A stretch of DNA of 64,000 nucleotides from Agarivorans sp. TSD2052 (GCF_023238625.1 NZ_CP096670.1:671501-735500); one strand, 5' to 3'; counted from the stretch's first letter, positions 1-8,176 are shown. Program-made: numbers and translations. The notes: generated by a model from the sequence alone, not told the origin.

Positions 1-113
1 GCTAGAAAAGTAAAACCGTCTTCGTCACTAATTTGGCAAATGAATTGGCCACCCAATAGGGCTTCTAATATTCGGCCGGTTTCACTCATACCGGTAGCGC
101 TAAATTTGCTCAT
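1..113 (-). CDS. Unknown protein, N-terminal fragment, coupled to the SMC-like ATPase
   Basis: An open frame starts with ATG at 113-111 and runs off the window, giving 37 complete residues that begin MSKFSATGMSETGRILEALL and contain no stop. Its ATG overlaps the TGA stop of the upstream DUF3584 gene (ATGA), the classic sign of translational coupling and a shared operon. The visible part has a short helical stretch (SETGRILEALLGGQF) followed by an acidic segment. I do not recognise the family. Its position suggests a partner subunit of the SMC-like ATPase, as kleisin or winged-helix partners accompany MukB and MksB, but that is inference from context only. Confidence 0.6.
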   Translation of the reverse strand, partial: MSKFSATGMSETGRILEALLGGQFICQISDEDGFTFL

Positions 114-3100
114 AGTTCGGCCTCTGGCTGTTGTTGCTTGGTTTCTTTAGCGGCTTTGGCTGCACGTAGTTTTTGCTGCAACAAATTAACGCGAGGCTGT
201 ACGACTTGTAGCTGGCGTTTGTCGCGGTCAATAATGTAGCGGTGTGTAAATAAATCTAATACTTCAGACTCTGGGTTAGGAAAGGCGCCCAAAATACGGA
301 TTTGGTTATGGTCACAAGCATCAAAAATCTTTTTCACGTTGCTCTGGTGTAGGGTTCCCAATTCATCAATCGGCCAGTGAATATAGGTATCGGCATTACC
401 GCGTAGTAGACGGGTAAAGGCGAGTAAGAACTTACATAAAATCAGGTAGGCCATACCGTGGCTGCTTGATTCATTGAGTTGGCGATCGGTGCGAATAACT
501 AAATCACTATTGCCTTCTCGTAGAGTTAGCTCAATCAGCAATAGCCGTGATACACCTTCTTTAAGCGCGCTACGGCCTATGATGTCTAGGGCAATTCGCA
601 TGCTGTTGGCATAGTCTTCATTAGGCAATTGGTTAAAACCTTGCTGTTGCCATGCTTGGAAGTTCTCGACAAAGGCTTTCAGTTCGTCCCAAAATTCCAG
701 TTCACTAATTTTTGAGCGTATTTTCACCGCTGAGTCTGACACCCCGTCTAGGCTTAAGTCTTCGCCAATTTCCCGGGTAATGCGACGGCTTTGACTGAGG
801 ATCCGTTGATCAATATCGCTGAGATTTTGGTAGAAGCTGCTAATGCTCATACCCAAGTTACGGCCATGGTCGATTAAACCCTGCACTTTTTGTGGTACTA
901 AACCATTCAGTAGTTCAGATAAGTGCGGTACTAATTCGCGGTAGGCTAAGCTGGTTTCACCGTCTTCAGTTTGGCGACGACATGCAGCGCGTGAGCGCTC
1001 CCAAGTTTCACTGAGATCAGAACCGGCTTGTTGCGCTAATAAGCTGTCAAAGTGACGCACTGATTCATTCACTTGTTCCAGTTGCTGATTACGTTGCTGT
1101 ATTTGCTGTTCTGCTTGGCGAGTCCGCTCGGCCGGTGAGCCGCCAATATCGTTTCCGCTCGTCTTGTGCTGTGGGCCATTAACTAATGCAAGCTGCTTAA
1201 TTTTACGCAGTAAGTTTTGGCTTAAGGCATGCTGTTGCTCTAATTGCTCTACTTGCTGCTTCAGCTGAGTTAATTGGTTTTGCTGGTTATCTCGTTGTTG
1301 CTTAAACTGCGCTTGTTGCTCACCGAGCGCCTGTTTAGCACTGCTTTGTTGTTGGCGAGCATTGGCCAAAGCATCATTTAGCTGCGGCTTTTGCGACAAC
1401 CACACCTGTTGGTGCCAAATTTTGTATTCACTGACTTGATCGCGATATTGTTCGGCGTCTTGAATTTGCTGGTTGAGTTGACGTTTCTGTTTGGCTAAGT
1501 CAATAATCAGTTGGTCGTCTAGGCCTTGCTCTTGTAGTTCGCCGCGGTACCATTGTTCTGATTGTTTTAGCGCTTGTTTAGCTTGAGTTTGGCGCTGAGT
1601 AATGGCGTCTTGTGCTTGGCTTAGTTGCAGTGCTAAGGCATCTACCTTCTCTTCCCACCAGGCCATTTTTTCCAATTTAGCTTCTTGGTGTTGCTCGTGC
1701 AGTTCCTCTAGGTAATTTTGATGCTGTGCTTGAGCGTTTTCTAAGTAGGACTTAAGTTTGCTTTGTTGCTGGCGAGCGATGCTCTGGCGTTGCTGCAGGG
1801 CACTTGAAAAATTTTCTTTAAGTAGCTGCTTTTCTTCATGCAAGCGTTTTAGCTGATCTTCGCTGTTATGATGCGCAGCGGTGCACTCAGCGACACTTAA
1901 ATCTTGTGCTTGTACCGCTTTGTTGGCGTCGGCAAGGGCGGTTTCGGTTTGCTTTAACTGCTTTTGTGCCTCTTGGTAACGCTGTTGCACTTGATCAATT
2001 TGCAGCTTGATTTGTTGTTCGGTGGCGGCGCACTCAGGGGCATCAATGGCTTTTAAATCAAGCGCTAAGCCAAAAATATTATGCGTAGTTTCCTCACCGT
2101 GTGGCTTTAGGTCTCGGCGACTGAGTAACTCGGGGTTTATCAATTTACCGATGCTATGTTCCCATTGAGGGTGCTCACTGCGCAAATGTGCCAATAAGCT
2201 ACCATCTTCGGGCTGTAAATTGCTTTTTAACTGACTCAGTTTTTGCTCAAGTTGGCGATTTTGCTGACTAATAGTGGCGAGTTGTTGATCGGCGTGCTGT
2301 CGCTGCTGTTTTAGCTGTTGTAGCTGCTCATTGTGCTGGCGCATTTGACTAGATAATAGCTGCTGCTGTTGGCTGGCTTCATCTAAGCGGTTGTCCATAA
2401 TATTGAGCTGGCGGCTTTCATCTTCGGTGTAACCCATTTGTAGGGTGCCGGCTTCAAGTTGAGCTAATTCTAATTGGTGCTGATGTTGTTGCTGTTGGAA
2501 TTTTTGTTCCACTTGGCTAATTTGTGTTTGCTGCCGTTGCTGCTCGTTATTTAGCTCAACTTGTTGCTGCTGACGTTCTTGATTGAGTTGTTGTTGTAGT
2601 TGATCTTTGGTTTTGTGCAGCTTAGTTAGGGCGTTATTCAGCTGTTCGTTAATTTCGCTCTTACGCTGATTAAAATGTGCTTCAATATCACTGTGCTGCT
2701 CTGTCAGTAACTGGTGGCGCTCGCTAACTTCACGGGCTTGTTCTCGCCATTGCGGCAATTGTTCTACTGCGCTCAGTGCGTCTTCAATCTGTTTGTCTTG
2801 CCAAGCTAGATAGTCGTCTTCGATTTGGTTGAGTTGCTTATCAAAGCTACTTACGTCTGCGTCAGCACGAGAAACCGTTTGATTGAGTAGATCGCGCTGC
2901 TTGGTCCATTGCTGCTCTAATTCGTTTAGCGCCTCTTTTAGTTGGTTTAACTGGCGCTGGTGGTGCTCGGTTTGGCTAAATAACTCTTGTTCGTCACTTT
3001 GTAAGCTTTTGTCCAGTTGTAGAAGTTGTGCTTCGCTAGACAATAGCTGCTGGTTTATTTGCTCTAGTTTGACAAATTTAGGGCGAATAGCCGCAAACTG

Positions 3101-3835
3101 CTGTATCAGTCGTGTTTCTCTAATCCACGCTTGGGCTTTGTTAGCATCTACCCAAGTAGGCTTTAATGTGACCCCTTCCTCTTCCAATATGGCGGCTATC
3201 ATCGATTTGATAGTTTCCATTTTGCCTTCTTTAGAATGCACCGCTTTAGCTAGCTTTTCGATATGGCGTAAGCCGTGTTTGGGGTCACACATTGAAAACT
3301 GACGAGCAAAAGCTTTAAGATCACTGTCACCGGCGTTTTGTAAGCTGCGGTCATTTTGAATGATAGCGCGATACTCACGGGTATTTAAAAAGCGGGTGGT
3401 GGCTAATTGGCTGCCATTATGCTGCAATTTCTTCAGTTGCTGACCTAGTTTAGCAGGGGCGAGAAACCAAGTGCCTTGTTCGTCTTGGCGTTCAATAAAG
3501 TCTTCTAGTTCAAAGGGCTTACCAATAAAACGGTATTTTACCCCTTGCTCTTCACGGGCCGACGACAACACCACTTGCGCATGTTGACCATTGTATTGCT
3601 GGTATTCGTAGATGATGTAACTGGCTTCGCGTGGTAAATACCAGCGCTCGAAACTATCGCGGGTACTAGGCACCACTCGGCTTGGGTATTCACCGTAAAA
3701 AACCGGAATGAGACGTTGCAAAGTGGTTTTACCTGAGGCGTTAGTACCACAAATGTTGCTGTGTTGGTCAAGTTTTAGTTCTACTACACCGTTTAGGTGA
3801 GTGTCGATCAAGATGATCCGCAATAAGCCAGACAA
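110..3835 (-). CDS. SMC/Rad50-like ATPase, DUF3584 family
   Basis: About 1241 residues with SMC architecture: an N-terminal ATPase half with Walker A GTNASGKT (about residues 30-37) and the family YLP motif (about 66-68), a long Gln-rich coiled coil, a non-coiled hinge-like section near residues 540-620, a second coiled coil, then a C-terminal half with a signature-like LNESSSHGMAYL and a Walker B-like IHWPIDELGTL. GKT plus YLP are the motifs I recall for Pfam DUF3584. There is no CxxC zinc hook, so it is not Rad50 in the strict sense. The frame is open from a GTG at 3910, but I chose the TTG at 3835 because AAGGATG lies just upstream and the protein then starts at the conserved LLRIILIDTHLNG. 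Its stop overlaps the next start, so the two genes are probably one functional unit. Likely acts on DNA; the role is not known to me. Confidence 0.85.
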   Translation of the reverse strand: MSGLLRIILIDTHLNGVVELKLDQHSNICGTNASGKTTLQRLIPVFYGEYPSRVVPSTRDSFERWYLPREASYIIYEYQQYNGQHAQVVLSSAREEQGVKYRFIGKPFELEDFIERQDEQGTWFLAPAKLGQQLKKLQHNGSQLATTRFLNTREYRAIIQNDRSLQNAGDSDLKAFARQFSMCDPKHGLRHIEKLAKAVHSKEGKMETIKSMIAAILEEEGVTLKPTWVDANKAQAWIRETRLIQQFAAIRPKFVKLEQINQQLLSSEAQLLQLDKSLQSDEQELFSQTEHHQRQLNQLKEALNELEQQWTKQRDLLNQTVSRADADVSSFDKQLNQIEDDYLAWQDKQIEDALSAVEQLPQWREQAREVSERHQLLTEQHSDIEAHFNQRKSEINEQLNNALTKLHKTKDQLQQQLNQERQQQQVELNNEQQRQQTQISQVEQKFQQQQHQHQLELAQLEAGTLQMGYTEDESRQLNIMDNRLDEASQQQQLLSSQMRQHNEQLQQLKQQRQHADQQLATISQQNRQLEQKLSQLKSNLQPEDGSLLAHLRSEHPQWEHSIGKLINPELLSRRDLKPHGEETTHNIFGLALDLKAIDAPECAATEQQIKLQIDQVQQRYQEAQKQLKQTETALADANKAVQAQDLSVAECTAAHHNSEDQLKRLHEEKQLLKENFSSALQQRQSIARQQQSKLKSYLENAQAQHQNYLEELHEQHQEAKLEKMAWWEEKVDALALQLSQAQDAITQRQTQAKQALKQSEQWYRGELQEQGLDDQLIIDLAKQKRQLNQQIQDAEQYRDQVSEYKIWHQQVWLSQKPQLNDALANARQQQSSAKQALGEQQAQFKQQRDNQQNQLTQLKQQVEQLEQQHALSQNLLRKIKQLALVNGPQHKTSGNDIGGSPAERTRQAEQQIQQRNQQLEQVNESVRHFDSLLAQQAGSDLSETWERSRAACRRQTEDGETSLAYRELVPHLSELLNGLVPQKVQGLIDHGRNLGMSISSFYQNLSDIDQRILSQSRRITREIGEDLSLDGVSDSAVKIRSKISELEFWDELKAFVENFQAWQQQGFNQLPNEDYANSMRIALDIIGRSALKEGVSRLLLIELTLREGNSDLVIRTDRQLNESSSHGMAYLILCKFLLAFTRLLRGNADTYIHWPIDELGTLHQSNVKKIFDACDHNQIRILGAFPNPESEVLDLFTHRYIIDRDKRQLQVVQPRVNLLQQKLRAAKAAKETKQQQPEAEL

Positions 3836-4062
3836 AATACATCCTTTATATAAAACAAATGAGCCTTTGCTTAGTGAAACAGAGGCGCCGCCACTAGATT
3901 GGGCAATCACCCAGTGTAACCAAGATTGGAGGGTGAGCGAAGCTTTGCGGTGTGTGTTTGCTTAAAAACTGTTAGTTATCGCCAAAAAATATCTCGCGGT
4001 GTTTTTCTTAGCAAATAATTTTTATTGCAGATCGCTACCGCTTATGGAATACTCCCGCGCCC

Positions 4063-4098
4063 TTGGGTTCTCTCACCCCCAATTAACAAAAAGATAGG
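4063..4098 (+). promoter_or_regulatory. Candidate preQ1-I riboswitch overlapping the yhhQ ribosome binding site
   Basis: P1 stem TTGGG (4063-4067) pairs perfectly with CCCAA (4078-4082) around a 10-nt loop, TTCTCTCACC, followed by an A-rich tail TTAACAAAAAGATAGG (4083-4098). Stem length, loop length, the loop-closing C (the ligand-pairing cytosine in known structures) and the tail match the class I preQ1 aptamer closely; the Thermoanaerobacter tengcongensis aptamer has an almost identical stem and UUAACAAAA tail. Loop bases CTCTC (4070-4074) can pair with GATAG (4093-4097) with one mismatch to form the P2 pseudoknot. That would sequester the AGG at 4096-4098, which is the yhhQ Shine-Dalgarno. 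This fits translational repression of a preQ transporter by its own cargo pathway. Confidence 0.8.
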
Positions 4099-4107
4099 TT
4101 GTCTATT

Positions 4108-4764
4108 ATGTGGTTTTTACAATTGACTGAGGCCGAGCGCCGCAGTGTTATGATCTTGGCCTTATTTCACATTGTGGCCATTGCCGCCAGCAATTATTTG
4201 GTTCAACTACCCTTCACCATATTTGGTTTCCACACCACGTGGGGAGCATTCACCTTTCCTTTTATCTTTTTGGCTACCGATTTAACGGTGCGTTTATTTG
4301 GCGCAAGTCGAGCCAGAAAGATTATTTTTACCGCAATGTTCCCGGCTTTGTTGGTCAGCTATATTGTTTCGGTAGTTTTTTATCAAGGGGAATACCAAGG
4401 CTTAAACGGTTTATTAGCTTGGAATGGCTTTGTGGCACGTATTGCTATAGCAAGTTTCTTGGCCTACTCGGTGGGTCAGCTATTAGATGTAAAAGTATTT
4501 GACCGATTACGTCAGTTCAAATATTGGTGGGCTGCACCTGCCGGTTCTAGCGTATTTGGCAATCTAGTCGATACCATTTTGTTCTTCTCTGTTGCGTTCT
4601 ACGCCAGTAGTGATGCTTTCATGGCTGAACATTGGTTAGAGATTGCCTGGGTTGATTACGGCTTTAAGTTGGCGGTAAACCTCGCCTTATTTGTGCCTTT
4701 ATACGGTATGTTGTTGCATTTCTTGCAAAGCCGTTTAACAGTCGGCCAAAGCGTAACTCGCTAA
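4108..4764 (+). CDS. yhhQ: 7-cyano-7-deazaguanine (preQ0)/preQ1 transporter YhhQ
   Basis: A 218-residue polytopic inner-membrane protein of the VUT/COG1738 family that imports queuosine precursors. Conserved segments FGFHTTWGAFTFPFIFLATD, LTVRLFGA and FMAEHWLEIAWVDYGFK match E. coli YhhQ, and the length is the family's usual one. I chose ATG 4108 because AGG at 4096-4098 is well spaced; the frame is open from a TTG at 4099 with no separate ribosome binding site. A preQ1-I-like aptamer directly precedes it. A strong hairpin follows the stop. It is a stand-alone transcription unit. Confidence 0.95.
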   Translation: MWFLQLTEAERRSVMILALFHIVAIAASNYLVQLPFTIFGFHTTWGAFTFPFIFLATDLTVRLFGASRARKIIFTAMFPALLVSYIVSVVFYQGEYQGLNGLLAWNGFVARIAIASFLAYSVGQLLDVKVFDRLRQFKYWWAAPAGSSVFGNLVDTILFFSVAFYASSDAFMAEHWLEIAWVDYGFKLAVNLALFVPLYGMLLHFLQSRLTVGQSVTR

Positions 4765-4777
4765 TTTTGCCTATATT

Positions 4778-4805
4778 ACCCTAACAACCTTAGCGTTGTT
4801 AGGGT
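4778..4805 (+). terminator. Hairpin after yhhQ
   Basis: A perfect 11-bp inverted repeat, ACCCTAACAAC (4778-4788) and GTTGTTAGGGT (4795-4805), with the 6-nt loop CTTAGC. It lies 13 bp after the yhhQ stop and between convergent genes. The following T-run is poor (CTGTTAATT), so termination strength is uncertain. Confidence 0.6.
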
Positions 4806-4808
4806 CTG

Positions 4809-4856
4809 TTAATTACTCGCCGTAGTCTTAATTACTCGCCGTAGTCTTAATTACTC
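4809..4856. repeat. Tandem 19-bp direct repeat (2.5 copies) at the end of the DUF2059 gene
   Basis: The 19-mer TTAATTACTCGCCGTAGTC occurs at 4809-4827 and 4828-4846, and its first 10 bases recur at 4847-4856. The third, partial copy supplies the TAA stop (TTA on the plus strand) of the minus-strand DUF2059 gene. It looks like a small slippage duplication of the gene's 3' end. Confidence 0.85.
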
Positions 4857-5290
4857 TGTTGAGCTTTGTTTTGATCTGCTGCTTGTTGCAGCATCTCTTC
4901 TAACTTTTTGTGGTGCCCTTTAGCGACTAAGGCACTCGCCAGTGCGGTTTCTCTAATTAAGGTGGCATTAAGCGCCTGACTTTTTTTCCCTACTGGCGTT
5001 TTATAGAAGGCGACTAGCTCTGCTAGCTCCTCATCAGTAAAGTGTTTTAGGTAGACTTCAGCAATCTTTGGCTTCATTTCTTCCCAAGTTAAGTAAGTAT
5101 CGGCCCATTGATTCAATACGGGTTCAAAATTCTTTAACGGCGGGTTTTGGCGAATCAGTGCTTTGTTTAGATTGGTGCGAATGATCTGCATTTGCTGTTC
5201 GCTATTATTCAGTTCAAGCAGATCATTAATAGGGGTTGCTTGCGCAGAGCAGCTGGCAAGTACTATAGCGGCAGCAAGTAGCTTTTTCAT
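4847..5290 (-). CDS. DUF2059 domain protein, secreted
   Basis: 147 residues. A Sec signal peptide (MKKLLAAAIVLASCSAQA, probable cut after AQA) is followed by an all-helical domain with the DUF2059 signature YLKHFTDEELAELVAFYKTP-VGKK near residues 85-105. Proteins of this family are periplasmic and mostly uncharacterised; the domain resembles a small helical binding module. The gene is convergent with yhhQ and divergent from the DUF3859 gene. Its stop codon lies in the third copy of a 19-bp tandem repeat. Family call is confident, function unknown. Confidence 0.85.
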   Translation of the reverse strand: MKKLLAAAIVLASCSAQATPINDLLELNNSEQQMQIIRTNLNKALIRQNPPLKNFEPVLNQWADTYLTWEEMKPKIAEVYLKHFTDEELAELVAFYKTPVGKKSQALNATLIRETALASALVAKGHHKKLEEMLQQAADQNKAQQSN

Positions 5291-5445
5291 GGTTCATCCT
5301 TGAGAGGCGCGATGTTGATAGATTTTAGTTTGAGTAGCAAGCCTACACCTTCTATAAAAGGGGGGGAAGGATTGTAATGGAAGATTCTCGATTGTTTGCG
5401 CTAAAATAGGCCTTTTACTCTCCCTAATTGCGAAGTTGATAAGTA

Positions 5446-5877
5446 ATGGCGAAACCCAAGCCCCAAGTGAAATTGCATAGTTATGGTATCTACAATAAAT
5501 GGGACAGTGATGACAAAGCACTGCCGCAGATTACTGAGTTTACCACCCAAGTAGAAGCGGCAATTGATGTAGAGTTTGGTCTGATTGTTAATATCAAAAA
5601 AGCTAAGGGGCAAAAAGTCCGATATTGCATCTACCATCCTAATATTCCTGATGAACAAGGCCAGATTATGTCGCCCTTTGATGGTGACGTGTATGTGGGA
5701 AGTAATGATTGGGATTTCTATTTAGGTGACACTATTTGGGCGCCGGTCAGTAATAAATTGGGCACTTGGCGAATGACCTTAGAACTGGCTGGTCAGCTAA
5801 TAGCTGATAAGTCATTTGAGCTTTACCAGCTCACGCCAGGCGATCCTGCTCAGTTTTTTCGTAAGCGAGGCATGTAG
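5446..5877 (+). CDS. DUF3859 domain protein
   Basis: 143 residues, no signal peptide or membrane segment. The start (MAKPKPQVKLHSYGIYNKWD) and the C-terminal GTWRMTLELAGQLIADKSFEL are typical of DUF3859, a small predicted beta-sandwich family in gammaproteobacteria with no assigned function. Length fits the family. It stands alone, divergent from DUF2059 and convergent with the VOC protein. Confidence 0.8.
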   Translation: MAKPKPQVKLHSYGIYNKWDSDDKALPQITEFTTQVEAAIDVEFGLIVNIKKAKGQKVRYCIYHPNIPDEQGQIMSPFDGDVYVGSNDWDFYLGDTIWAPVSNKLGTWRMTLELAGQLIADKSFELYQLTPGDPAQFFRKRGM

Positions 5878-5911
5878 TTTCCGTCATTAGTTACCTGTCT
5901 TGGTTATTAGC

Positions 5912-6343
5912 CTATTTAGCGATCTTGTCACTCACTAAGGGGCAATTTAGCATCCAATTTATGCCAAATTGGTCACACACGCGGCCAAAGCGCGCTTGCC
6001 AAAAAGTATCTTGTAGCGCCATGGTAACAGCGCCATTTTCACTCAGTTTTTCAAACACCCGCTGTTGGTCTGCCAAATCACTAAAGTTGAGATTGAGTTC
6101 AATATTTCCCGCGCTCTTTAATTGCTCACCTGGCATGCCATCTGAGCCCATGAACTCTAGCTGGTCCGCTTTAAAATGGCAGTGCATGATGTTGTTAAGT
6201 AACTCGTCAGGGATCGGCATATCTGTTTGCACATCCTTAAAGCGCATTAAGGCGATAACCTCACCAGCGAAGCAATCTTGGTAAAAAAGTAAGGCTTGCT
6301 CGCTTTTACCTGAAAAGTTTAAATAAGGAATAATGGCTTGCAT
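5912..6343 (-). CDS. VOC-family (PhnB/YjdN-like) protein
   Basis: 143 residues with the PhnB-type vicinal-oxygen-chelate fold: N-terminal IPYLNFSGKSEQALLFYQDCF, a middle MHCHFKADQLEFMGSD strand pair and the C-terminal FWQARFGRVCDQFGINWMLN. The fold is shared by glyoxalases and dioxygenases, but PhnB-type members usually have no proven enzyme activity. A rho-independent-type hairpin separates it from the small gene upstream on the same strand. Fold call is confident, substrate unknown. Confidence 0.85.
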   Translation of the reverse strand: MQAIIPYLNFSGKSEQALLFYQDCFAGEVIALMRFKDVQTDMPIPDELLNNIMHCHFKADQLEFMGSDGMPGEQLKSAGNIELNLNFSDLADQQRVFEKLSENGAVTMALQDTFWQARFGRVCDQFGINWMLNCPLVSDKIAK

Positions 6344-6372
6344 CGGCTTACCTACAGATAGAGGTGAAATAG

Positions 6373-6394
6373 AAGGGGAGTTAATTCTCCCCTT
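6373..6394 (-). terminator. Terminator hairpin after the 55-codon gene
   Basis: AAGGGGAG (6373-6380) and CTCCCCTT (6387-6394) form an 8-bp perfect stem with a TTAATT loop. Read on the minus strand the stem is followed by CTATTTC. It separates the small PA3496-like gene from the VOC gene. Confidence 0.6.
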
Positions 6395-6409
6395 AGTAGC
6401 TATTATTAA

Positions 6410-6577
6410 CTAGTTATAGTCTTCATCAATATAACGCTCCAGCTGTTTACGCTCATTGTATTCATCGATACGTCTACGTGCTCGAGCCTTGTCTCTTTGG
6501 TTTTTATGACTTTTTGCGTTATGGTCTAGGTCTTCTTCATCCCATTCGTCCATATCATCAAAGCGTGATTGTTTCAT
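6410..6577 (-). CDS. Small PA3496-family protein (putative envelope integrity)
   Basis: A 55-residue frame with ATG at 6577-6575, GGAG 9 nt upstream, and TAG at 6412-6410. The protein begins MKQSRFDDMDEWDEED and continues with a basic then mixed-charge C-terminal helix containing ARARRRIDEYNERKQLERYI. An acidic N-terminus followed by the RRRIE-like, E-R-L helix is the pattern of the small PA3496-type proteins, which are annotated as putative envelope integrity proteins. No membrane segment. It is short and easily missed, but start signal, terminator and family-like pattern support it. Confidence 0.75.
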   Translation of the reverse strand: MKQSRFDDMDEWDEEDLDHNAKSHKNQRDKARARRRIDEYNERKQLERYIDEDYN

Positions 6578-7021
6578 AAGCCTGCTCCAAGCCTTTTTAT
6601 TGGGATTTATTCGCCCAATTTTTCAATTTCTCGCGGTTGCGAGACACGCAAAATGTGCAGTAAAAAGTATAGTAGGTAAAATGAATATTTTGTTACCAAA
6701 ATGTAACGTAGAGACTGGGTTCTCGTTGCCAAGTTTGTAGCCTGCAAAGGGGATTATGTCGTTGCTAGCTTCTACTTATTCTGCATTTTTATAATGAATC
6801 CGTAAGGTTAATGTCATACGCAGGGGCGAACCAGAGAGAAACCTCAAGGGATATAATATTGGTAATCGCGTGCTTTTTTGATTTCAAATGTCAATTTTCA
6901 GGCGAATTTCTTTCTAATTGTTCGAAAGTTTTTTCACATAAAATTCAATTTTATTACTTGGAGTTTTAAGTGATGCTAATACTTATTATTGAATATTTAA
7001 TATTTGGGCAAAGGAGGGTCG
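6578..7021. other. 444-bp intergenic region, divergent promoters
   Basis: AT-rich sequence between the minus-strand 55-codon gene and the plus-strand cytochrome b561 gene. It must hold promoters for both. A hairpin-forming ATTGGG...CCCAAT lies at about 6599-6619, in the leader of the small gene, and GTTAC/GTAAC arms lie at 6692-6707. I see no convincing open frame, tRNA or known riboswitch. Confidence 0.5.
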
Positions 7022-7573
7022 GTGAGTATTCGCAACTCAGTACAAGGTTATGGGTGGTTATCTATAGCGCTACATTGGCTGGTGGCATTTAGCGTTTTTA
7101 CGCTGTTTGGCCTAGGTTTGTTCATGGTTGATCTCAACTACTACTCTAGTTGGTATCAAACGGCACCAATGATCCATAAAAGTATCGGCATATTGCTATT
7201 TGCTACGATGTTATTTCGTCTGCTTTGGCGCAGCCTGAATCAAAAGCCCAATAGCCCAGAGGGCCATAAAAAATGGGAGAAGCAAGGGGCTAAGCTAGGG
7301 CACTTTTTGTTATACCTGGTGTTGTTTGTTTTGATGATTTCAGGTTACTTAATTTCTACCGCCGACGGACGCCCGATAAGTGTGTTTGATTGGTTTGACG
7401 TGCCAGCGACTATCACTAGTATTAACCAGCAGGAAGAGTTGGCTGGAGATATTCACGAGATTTTGGCTTGGACATTAATCGCGTTGGTTGCTGGTCATGC
7501 GCTGGCAGCTCTTAAACATCACTTTATTGACAAAGACAGCACCTTAGTTCGGATGTTGAAACCTACTAAGTAA
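7022..7573 (+). CDS. Cytochrome b561 (YceJ/CybB type)
   Basis: 183 residues, four membrane helices, with the family's histidines in IALHWL, MIHKSIGI, KLGHFLLY, DIHEILAW and AGHALAAL, which supply the b-heme ligands. It is a diheme inner-membrane electron-transfer protein that probably moves electrons between quinol and a periplasmic or redox-stress partner. I chose GTG 7022 because AAGGAGG (7011-7017) precedes it; the upstream TTG at 7004 would overlap that site. It lies 17 bp before yceI, the same pairing (yceJ-yceI) as in E. coli. Confidence 0.9.
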   Translation: MSIRNSVQGYGWLSIALHWLVAFSVFTLFGLGLFMVDLNYYSSWYQTAPMIHKSIGILLFATMLFRLLWRSLNQKPNSPEGHKKWEKQGAKLGHFLLYLVLFVLMISGYLISTADGRPISVFDWFDVPATITSINQQEELAGDIHEILAWTLIALVAGHALAALKHHFIDKDSTLVRMLKPTK

Positions 7574-7590
7574 ATTTGAAGGGATAAATA

Positions 7591-8169
7591 ATGAAAACAC
7601 AGATCAAAGCGGCCTTACTACTAGCAAGTACCGTTGCAATAGCTTTACCTGCTAGCGCTGCAGACTACACTATTGATACTCGCGGCGCACATGCCTCTAT
7701 TAATTTCAAAGTCAATCACTTGGGTTACAGCTTTGTGGTGGGGCGCTTTGATACTTTTAGCGGTGATTTTAGCTATGATCAACAAGAGCCAGAAACGACG
7801 AGCGTAAATGTGAAAATAGAGACTACTTCAGTTAATTCTAATCATGCTGAGCGTGATAAACATATTCGTAGTAAAGATTTCTTAGCGGTAGATCAGTTTC
7901 CAGATGCTAGCTTTAGCAGTACTAAGTATGAAGCTAGTGGTGATGAGGCTGGTAAACTATATGGCCAGTTAACGCTTCGTGGTGTTAGCAAAGAGATTAT
8001 TATCGATGTGACTAAAGTGGGTGAAGGCGAAGACCCTTGGGGAGGCTACCGAGCTGGTTTTGTGGGGTCTACCGAGTTAGTGATGAAGGACTTTGGCATT
8101 CCCACTAACCTAGGACCTAAATCAACCACGGTGGTGATGGATTTAGTGATTGAAGGTATTAAAAAGTAG
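7591..8169 (+). CDS. yceI: YceI-family periplasmic lipid-binding protein
   Basis: 192 residues. A signal peptide (cleavage after PASA, about residue 23) is followed by the YceI lipocalin-like domain: YTIDTRGAHASINFKVNHLG at the start, an RDKHIRSKDFLAVDQFPDAS segment and the ending GPKSTTVVMDLVIEGIKK. The family binds polyisoprenoid chains such as ubiquinone-8 in the periplasm. Co-transcription with cytochrome b561 suggests a joint quinone or redox function. A terminator follows within 10 bp. Confidence 0.93.
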   Translation: MKTQIKAALLLASTVAIALPASAADYTIDTRGAHASINFKVNHLGYSFVVGRFDTFSGDFSYDQQEPETTSVNVKIETTSVNSNHAERDKHIRSKDFLAVDQFPDASFSSTKYEASGDEAGKLYGQLTLRGVSKEIIIDVTKVGEGEDPWGGYRAGFVGSTELVMKDFGIPTNLGPKSTTVVMDLVIEGIKK

Positions 8170-8176
8170 AGCTCAT

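Noticed and set aside
2883-3302. 139-codon plus-strand frame opposite the SMC-like gene, rich in Cys and Ser
   Set aside because: Antisense of Gln/Leu-rich coiled-coil codons read backwards gives Cys/Ser-rich nonsense; no start signal.
110-3835. Wadjet JetC, MukB or Rad50 assignment for the SMC-like ATPase
   Set aside because: The YLP/GKT motif set fits DUF3584, there is no zinc hook, and the visible partner does not resemble JetA, JetB or MukF/MukE as far as it can be read.
3836-3910. 25-residue N-terminal extension of the DUF3584 protein from a GTG
   Set aside because: No ribosome binding site before the GTG; AAGGATG precedes the internal TTG that gives the conserved family start.
6692-6707. 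GTTAC/GTAAC inverted repeat as a regulator site
   Set aside because: Five-base arms in AT-rich DNA are expected by chance and no regulator is linked.
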